Part shown: positions 5,934 through 9,127 of the stretch, in pieces
Layout of the letters: each line of letters begins with the position of its first letter
Position numbering within the stretch: the first letter of the stretch is position 1
Origin: an uncultured Oscillibacter sp.
Lineage (GTDB): Bacteria > Bacillota > Clostridia > Oscillospirales > Oscillospiraceae
Assembly (NCBI GenBank): GCA_900548505.1
Contig: URKI01000067.1
Span: 1 to 9,127, forward strand
Reading direction: 5' to 3'
DNA: 9,127 nucleotides
Notes under the pieces: model-generated
What the model was told of the DNA's origin: nothing
The model's database searches: none
Seen by the model: only the letters and a program-made list of their open reading frames with translations
Made by a program: the position numbers and the translations under genes

Positions 5934-7341
5934 GCGGCTGTGTATTTTACTGGGCGTTCTGGCCGTGGCCTGCGTGGCCACCTTTGCTCTCAGCCGGTAC
6001 CAGGCCAAAAAAGAGCAGATCCAAACCAACGGCGAAGTGGTACTGGAGATCCCGGTGGACTCCGTCCAGGCCCTCTCCTGGGAATACGACGGCGAGACGC
6101 TCTCTTTCCATAAGGACGATAAATGGATCTACGACGAAGACGAGGCCTTCCCGGTGGACGGAGAGAAAATCGAGGGACTCCTGAATCAGTTTTCCGCCAT
6201 GGGTGCGGCGTTTACCATTGAAAACCCGGAGGACCTCAGCCCGTATGGCCTGAGCGACCCCACCTGCTCCATCACCATCACCACCGACGAGGAGACTTAC
6301 ACCATCCTGCTGGGCGGATACAGCACCATGGACTCCCAGCGCTATGTCTCCATCGGTGACGGCAATGTGTACCTGGTGGCCGACGATCCCCTGGATGATT
6401 TCGACATCGGGCTGCGGGATCTGCTGGACCCTGACGACATTCCTGCGTTTGACCAGGTGTCGGAGATCACCTTCACCGGCAGCGAGAACTACCAGATCTT
6501 CTACGAGGCATATGAGGACGGTTCTGCCCGCACCTACTGCGCCGACGATGTATACTTCGTCCAGCAGGAGGACGGCACGCTTCCGCTGGACACCGACAAG
6601 GTAAACAGCTACCTGCAGACGATCCGCTATCTGGATCTGAGCGACTATGTGACCTATAACGTCACGGACGAGGAACTTGCCCAGTACGGTCTGGACGATC
6701 CCCAGCTGACCATCCAGGTAGAGTACACCGAGGAAAACGAGGACGGGGACGAGGTATCCGATACCTTCACCCTGCACATCAGCCGCGATCCGGAGGAGCT
6801 GGCAAAGGCGGAAGCGTCCGAAAGCGACAGCGATGAGGATGATACAGAGGAAGAGATCACCGCCTACGCGCGGGTGGGTGATTCTCCCATCGTCTACCGG
6901 CTCTATTCCGAGAGCTATTCTTCCCTCATGCGTGCCTCCTGCGATGACCTGCGGCACGCGGAGCTGTTCACGGCCGACTTTGCCGACATCACGCAGATCG
7001 ACGTCTCGCTGGAAGGTACCGACTACACCATCACCACCGATGGCAGCGGAGACGACCGGACCTATGCGTATCTGGAAACGGAAGTGGAGATCGATGACTT
7101 CCGCGACGCGCTGGAGTCCCTCCAGGCGGACAGCTTCACAGACGAAGCGCCTGCTCAAAAGGAAGAGATCAGCCTGACACTGCATCTGGACAACGAGGCC
7201 TTCCCCACCGTGGAGATCAGCCTCTACCGCTACGACGGCAGTAGCTGTCTTGCGGTGGTGGACGGCGTTCCCACTGCGCTGGTGGAGCGCAGCCAGGTGG
7301 TGGACCTGATCGAGGCAGTTAATTCCATCGTGCTCAACTAA
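5920..7341 (+). CDS. DUF4340 domain protein, membrane-anchored accessory of the ABC system
   Basis: This 473-residue protein has an N-terminal TM anchor (about 7-25) and a very acidic extracytoplasmic remainder. The ATG at 5920 has AAGGAGG (5906-5912) 7 bases upstream and overlaps the GldG-like gene by 14 bases in another frame. DUF4340 hallmarks are the paired motifs EDLSPYGLSDP (104-114) and EELAQYGLDDP (251-261), each followed by beta-strand-like segments, and the GLRDLLDPDDIPAF stretch (164-177). The sequence reads as about three related modules (roughly 46-176, 179-349 and 355-473). Each has strands, an acidic helix such as DGEKIEGLLNQF or DTDKVNSYLQTI, then further strands. Residues 298-312 form a low-complexity acidic run (EASESDSDEDDTEEE). 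DUF4340 proteins commonly follow GldG-like genes in ABC operons; no biochemical role is established to my knowledge. A terminator closes the operon right after the stop. Confidence 0.85.
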   Translation: MKRSKRLCILLGVLAVACVATFALSRYQAKKEQIQTNGEVVLEIPVDSVQALSWEYDGETLSFHKDDKWIYDEDEAFPVDGEKIEGLLNQFSAMGAAFTIENPEDLSPYGLSDPTCSITITTDEETYTILLGGYSTMDSQRYVSIGDGNVYLVADDPLDDFDIGLRDLLDPDDIPAFDQVSEITFTGSENYQIFYEAYEDGSARTYCADDVYFVQQEDGTLPLDTDKVNSYLQTIRYLDLSDYVTYNVTDEELAQYGLDDPQLTIQVEYTEENEDGDEVSDTFTLHISRDPEELAKAEASESDSDEDDTEEEITAYARVGDSPIVYRLYSESYSSLMRASCDDLRHAELFTADFADITQIDVSLEGTDYTITTDGSGDDRTYAYLETEVEIDDFRDALESLQADSFTDEAPAQKEEISLTLHLDNEAFPTVEISLYRYDGSSCLAVVDGVPTALVERSQVVDLIEAVNSIVLN

Positions 7342-7346
7342 AAAAG

Positions 7347-7377
7347 TGTCCCGGACCCACATGGGTCCGGGACATTT
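7347..7377 (+). terminator. Intrinsic terminator of the ABC operon
   Basis: A 13-bp perfect stem (7347-7359 TGTCCCGGACCCA with 7362-7374) begins 6 bases after the TAA of the DUF4340 gene and is followed by TTT, then CCTTTA. An A-run precedes the stem. The T-tract is short, but the stem is long and GC-rich. Confidence 0.85.
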
Positions 7378-7391
7378 CCTTTATCTGCACC

Positions 7392-7432
7392 AAAAAGCAA
7401 AAAGACCTGAAACCGAAGTTTCAGGTCTTTTT
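7392..7432 (-). terminator. Intrinsic terminator of tRNA-Ala with UUCG tetraloop
   Basis: Read on the minus strand, 7418-7432 pairs perfectly with 7399-7413 (15 bp) around a UUCG loop closed by C-G, the exceptionally stable tetraloop class. The stem ends in T5, then GC, then another T5 (to 7392). The first base of the stem is the last A of the tRNA CCA end, so termination follows the mature 3' end with no spacer. Confidence 0.9.
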
Positions 7433-7507
7433 GGTGGAGATAAGCGGGATCGAACCGCTGACCTCTTGACTGCCAGTCAAGCGCTCTCCCAGCTGAGCTA
7501 TACCCCC
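7432..7507 (-). tRNA. tRNA-Ala (anticodon GGC)
   Basis: The minus strand folds into a complete 76-nt cloverleaf. The acceptor is GGGGGTA/TATCTCC, the D arm GCTC/GAGC with an 8-nt loop, and the anticodon arm CTTGA/TCAAG with loop CTGGCAG (anticodon GGC, reading GCC and GCU). The variable loop has 5 nt and the T arm is AGCGG/CCGCT with loop TTCGATC. The discriminator A and the CCA end are encoded. The acceptor contains the G3-U70 wobble pair, the classical alanyl-tRNA synthetase identity element, which confirms alanine. It has its own promoter upstream and a terminator fused to its 3' end. Confidence 0.98.
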
Positions 7508-7515
7508 AAGCCGTT

Positions 7516-7532
7516 TGTTCCCGTTCGGAACA
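7516..7532. repeat. Dyad TGTTCC-N5-GGAACA in the tRNA leader
   Basis: A 6-bp inverted repeat with a 5-base spacer lies between the tRNA -10 box and the tRNA 5' end, covering the expected transcription start (about 7532). It could form a small leader hairpin removed by RNase P processing, or be a protein site. It could also be chance. Confidence 0.3.
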
Positions 7533-7538
7533 TGTGCT

Positions 7539-7567
7539 AGTATAGCAGGTAAGCCCATGGTTGTCAA
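7539..7567 (-). promoter_or_regulatory. Sigma-A-type promoter of tRNA-Ala
   Basis: On the minus strand a perfect -35 TTGACA (7562-7567) and a -10 TATACT (7539-7544, 5/6) are separated by exactly 17 bp. The predicted start near 7532 gives a leader of about 25 nt before the tRNA. This is the best consensus promoter in the window, as expected for a stable RNA gene. Confidence 0.88.
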
Positions 7568-7599
7568 CCCTGTTTTTTCTTTTTTTCACCATTTTTTTA

Positions 7600-8670
7600 T
7601 TAAGGCCTTAAAACGAACGTCAGCGCCACGGGATTGTGGTCCGACCAGGCAAAGCCCGTATCCACTGTCCATGCCCGGCGGACCTCCACATTGCCCGATA
7701 CCAAAAAGCCATCTACCGTCAGCACAAAGCTCTTCTCCGGATCATAGGGCGCATCCGCATTGCGGCAGGACGGCACAGGCGCACGCTCCTCCAGGGGCGC
7801 TGCCAGCGCGATCCCCTCCGGCAGCATCTCCTCCGGGAACGGAGCGGCCCAGTTCTCCCCGTTTCCGCTGACGCCGAAAACAGCCGCAGAGTCCCCCAGC
7901 AGGTCCTTATTGAAATCGCCGCCGCAGACCACATAGTCCCCTGCCGCATAGGCGCTGTACATATCCTCCAGCAGCATGTTCATCTGCTGCACCGCCACTT
8001 CCCCGTCAGTCAAGTAGGCGGACAGGTGTACGTTATAGAGCCGCAGAGTCCGGCCATTGCTCACCGGGAGCGTGGAGACGCTGTAGCAGCGGTCCAGGTC
8101 AATGAGCTTGGACGGGCCTGTGGCGATGGGCAGGCTACGCCGCACCACCCGGTCCACCTTGTATCCGGAAAAAGTCAAGATACCGGACTTGGATGCTCCG
8201 TGGGGCTCCAGGATCGGCCAGAACAGGTATGGGGAATCGTAGTTCTGGGCAAAGCTGCTGGACAGGCCGTCCAGCGCCTCCCGCACCAGTTGCGTCTCAT
8301 CCACATGGTGGCTGCGGGTGGCGTCCTGGTCTACTTCCTGCAAAAATACAAAATCCGGGTGCAGGGACTTGACCTCCTCCATAGTGCCGGAGATGTTCTC
8401 CCGCACCGCCTCGGCAGAGTAGGCTCTGGACTCCGTGCCGCCGTCCATAAAAAAGCTGTAATCGGCACTGTAAGCCCCAAAGCCCACGTTGCAGGACACC
8501 AGCGTATACGGCACGCCCGCCTCTGCCTGCTGCGCGGCGTTTTGCTCCACGGTCAGCTCAATGTAGTCCTCCAGCCGGTCGTAGGCCGCAAACACGTACC
8601 CCACATAGGCAAGCAGCACCGCTGCGATCCCTCCGGCAGCACCCAGCGTGATTTTCTTCCATTGTTTCAA
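7600..8670 (-). CDS. Membrane-anchored endonuclease/exonuclease/phosphatase-family protein
   Basis: This 356-residue protein has an N-terminal TM helix (about 8-29) after a basic start (MKQWKK), so the catalytic domain is probably outside the cytoplasm. The EEP (DNase I-like) fold motifs are present in order: SCNVGF with N61, FVFLQEVD with E112, YNVHLSAY with H215, GGDFN with D252/N254, VDGFLVS with D320, and WSDHNPVALTF with D344/H345. All metal-binding and catalytic residues expected of the family look intact. Members cleave phosphodiester or phosphomonoester bonds in nucleic acids, inositol phosphates or sphingomyelin; the substrate here is not deducible. The start is TTG at 8670, chosen because AGGAGG (8680-8685) lies 9 bases upstream and no ATG in this frame fits better. 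An ATG at 8662 is out of frame. No hairpin terminator is seen after the stop, and the tRNA-Ala promoter lies 33 bases beyond it. Confidence 0.88.
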   Translation of the reverse strand: MKQWKKITLGAAGGIAAVLLAYVGYVFAAYDRLEDYIELTVEQNAAQQAEAGVPYTLVSCNVGFGAYSADYSFFMDGGTESRAYSAEAVRENISGTMEEVKSLHPDFVFLQEVDQDATRSHHVDETQLVREALDGLSSSFAQNYDSPYLFWPILEPHGASKSGILTFSGYKVDRVVRRSLPIATGPSKLIDLDRCYSVSTLPVSNGRTLRLYNVHLSAYLTDGEVAVQQMNMLLEDMYSAYAAGDYVVCGGDFNKDLLGDSAAVFGVSGNGENWAAPFPEEMLPEGIALAAPLEERAPVPSCRNADAPYDPEKSFVLTVDGFLVSGNVEVRRAWTVDTGFAWSDHNPVALTFVLRP

Positions 8671-8694
8671 CGGTATCTCCCTCCTGTCGCTTTG

Positions 8695-8723
8695 ATTGTA
8701 GCGTAAAATGCACCGCCGCGCAA
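8695..8723 (-). promoter_or_regulatory. Probable promoter of the EEP-family gene
   Basis: On the minus strand TACAAT (8695-8700, 5/6 to the -10 consensus) lies 17 bp from TTGCGC (8718-8723), which matches only TTG of the -35 box. Transcription would begin near 8688, just ahead of the ribosome-binding site at 8680-8685, leaving a short leader. The spacing is good and the -35 is weak. Confidence 0.45.
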
Positions 8724-8753
8724 TATATCAAAATGTCCTTGCTTTCTGCGCCA

Positions 8754-8773
8754 TTTATTGTTACCATAATAAA
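8754..8773 (+). promoter_or_regulatory. AT-rich dyad and possible -10 box upstream of the DtxR-type gene
   Basis: TTTATT (8754-8759) and AATAAA (8768-8773) form a 6-bp inverted repeat around GTTACCAT. Inside it, CATAAT (8765-8770) matches the -10 consensus at 5 of 6 positions. No good -35 is spaced correctly; TTGCTT at 8739-8744 is 20 bp away. The dyad could be an autoregulatory operator for the metalloregulator that follows, but it does not match a DtxR or MntR box I know. Confidence 0.3.
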
Positions 8774-8804
8774 AATCAGACTGCATGGAAAGAGGTGAGC
8801 GGCT

Positions 8805-9079
8805 ATGGTGATCCACGAGTCTGCCGAAGATTATCTGGAGTCCATCCTGGTTCTCAAAGAGCGCAGGGGCGTCGTACACTCCATTGATATCGTCAATGAG
8901 CTGGGATATTCCAAGCCCAGTGTCAGTATCGCCATGAAAAAGCTGCGGGAAAACGGATATATTTCCATGAGCCCGGACGGGAGCATCACACTGAATGAAA
9001 GCGGTCTTGCCATTGCCAGCCGTGTCTACGACCGGCACAAGACCATCACCCGGCTTTTTACGCTGCTGGGCGTCTCGCC
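8805..9079 (+). CDS. DtxR/MntR-family metal-dependent transcriptional regulator, N-terminal part (3' cut by adapter)
   Basis: About 92 residues are genuine. The winged-helix domain opens with HESAEDYLESILVL, followed by DIVNELGYSKPSVSIAMKKL (29-48) as helix-turn-helix, the wing SPDGSITLNESG, and VYDRHKTITRLFTLLGV at the start of the dimerisation domain. D9, E12 and H78 align with the metal ligands D8, E11 and H77 of Bacillus MntR, so metal-sensing residues of the N-terminal half are present. The ATG at 8805 is preceded by AGAGGTGAG about 6-8 bases upstream. Family members repress or activate Mn/Fe uptake or efflux genes when metal-loaded. The rest (normally about 30-130 more residues) is missing because adapter sequence begins at 9080. 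The open frame continues as CLLYTSPSPRDRS, a familiar adapter translation rather than protein. It is divergent from the EEP gene, with about 134 bases between starts. Confidence 0.9.
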
Positions 9080-9127
9080 CTGTCTCTTATACACATCTCC
9101 GAGCCCACGAGACCGGAGCCTATCTCG
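9080..9127 (+). other. Nextera sequencing adapter (non-genomic contig end)
   Basis: CTGTCTCTTATACACATCT (9080-9098) is the 19-bp Tn5 mosaic end used in Nextera libraries. CCGAGCCCACGAGAC (9099-9113) is the read-2 side adapter. The next 8 bases, CGGAGCCT (9114-9121), sit in the i7 index position, and ATCTCG (9122-9127) begins the P7 sequence. The C at 9080 may be genomic or adapter. This should be trimmed; it is not a mobile element. Confidence 0.98.

Noticed and set aside
4518..6029. Long minus-strand open frame of about 500 codons opposite the GldG-like gene (and a similar one at 5947-7362)
   Set aside because: Both lie entirely antisense to genes with clear family motifs, have His/Val/Gly-rich composition typical of shadows of GC-rich codon usage, and show no ribosome-binding site or recognisable domain.
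7346..7432. Two successive inverted repeats (7347-7374 and 7399-7432) as a possible repeat array or CRISPR-like element
   Set aside because: The stems are unrelated in sequence and each is explained as a terminator, one for the + strand operon and one for the minus-strand tRNA.
7600..7611. 12-bp palindrome TTAAGGCCTTAA at the end of the EEP gene as a terminator
   Set aside because: It has no loop to form a stable hairpin, is not followed by a T-run on the minus strand, and includes the last coding codons and the stop.
7636..8706. Plus-strand open frame of 356 codons opposite the EEP gene
   Set aside because: The opposite strand encodes a protein with every EEP catalytic motif in order, while the plus-strand translation is rich in His, Arg and Gln without motifs and lacks a start signal.
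9080..9098. Tn5-like mosaic end suggesting a transposon insertion in the DtxR-type gene
   Set aside because: It is followed directly by Nextera adapter, an index and P7 bases up to the contig end, and there is no transposase gene, so it is library adapter.

Overview
The window is a chromosomal stretch of a GC-rich, low-G+C-phylum-type bacterium, most likely a gut Clostridia/Oscillospiraceae-like Firmicute. This placement is inferred from strong GGAGG ribosome-binding sites, GTG/TTG starts, a sigma-A-type promoter, a VanR/VanS-style two-component pair and the gene content. No marker here fixes genus or species. The last 48 bases are not genomic: they are Nextera sequencing adapter, so the true contig end is at about 9079.

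Layout. Positions 1-345 hold the 3' end of metK, closed by a near-perfect intrinsic terminator (408-450). Positions 487-2475 hold an OmpR-family response regulator and its membrane histidine kinase, one base apart, with their own promoter and terminator. Positions 2500-7377 hold a four-gene transporter operon on the + strand: ABC ATPase, ABC-2 permease, GldG-like auxiliary membrane protein and DUF4340 membrane-anchored protein. All three junctions overlap (by 4, 1 and 14 nt), and the operon ends in a strong hairpin. On the minus strand follow tRNA-Ala(GGC), with its own consensus promoter and UUCG-capped terminator, and a membrane-anchored endonuclease/exonuclease/phosphatase-fold protein. The last gene, on the + strand and divergent from the EEP gene, is the N-terminal half of a DtxR/MntR-type metalloregulator, cut off by the adapter. 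No gene-free stretch exceeds 300 bases.

How the parts fit. The two-component operon and the transporter operon are separated by a terminator, yet both start from promoters of identical geometry. Each has two TTCAG half-sites 11 bp apart, followed after 10 bp by a -10 box, with no recognisable -35. The simplest reading is that the response regulator binds the repeats, activates its own operon and switches on the transporter. The transporter resembles the Gld (GldA/GldF/GldG) class of ABC-2 systems. Its two extracytoplasmic accessory proteins have no established function in Firmicutes, and its substrate cannot be read from the sequence.

The best candidate for an under-described system is therefore this self-contained sensor/Gld-like ABC/GldG/DUF4340 module with its shared operator.
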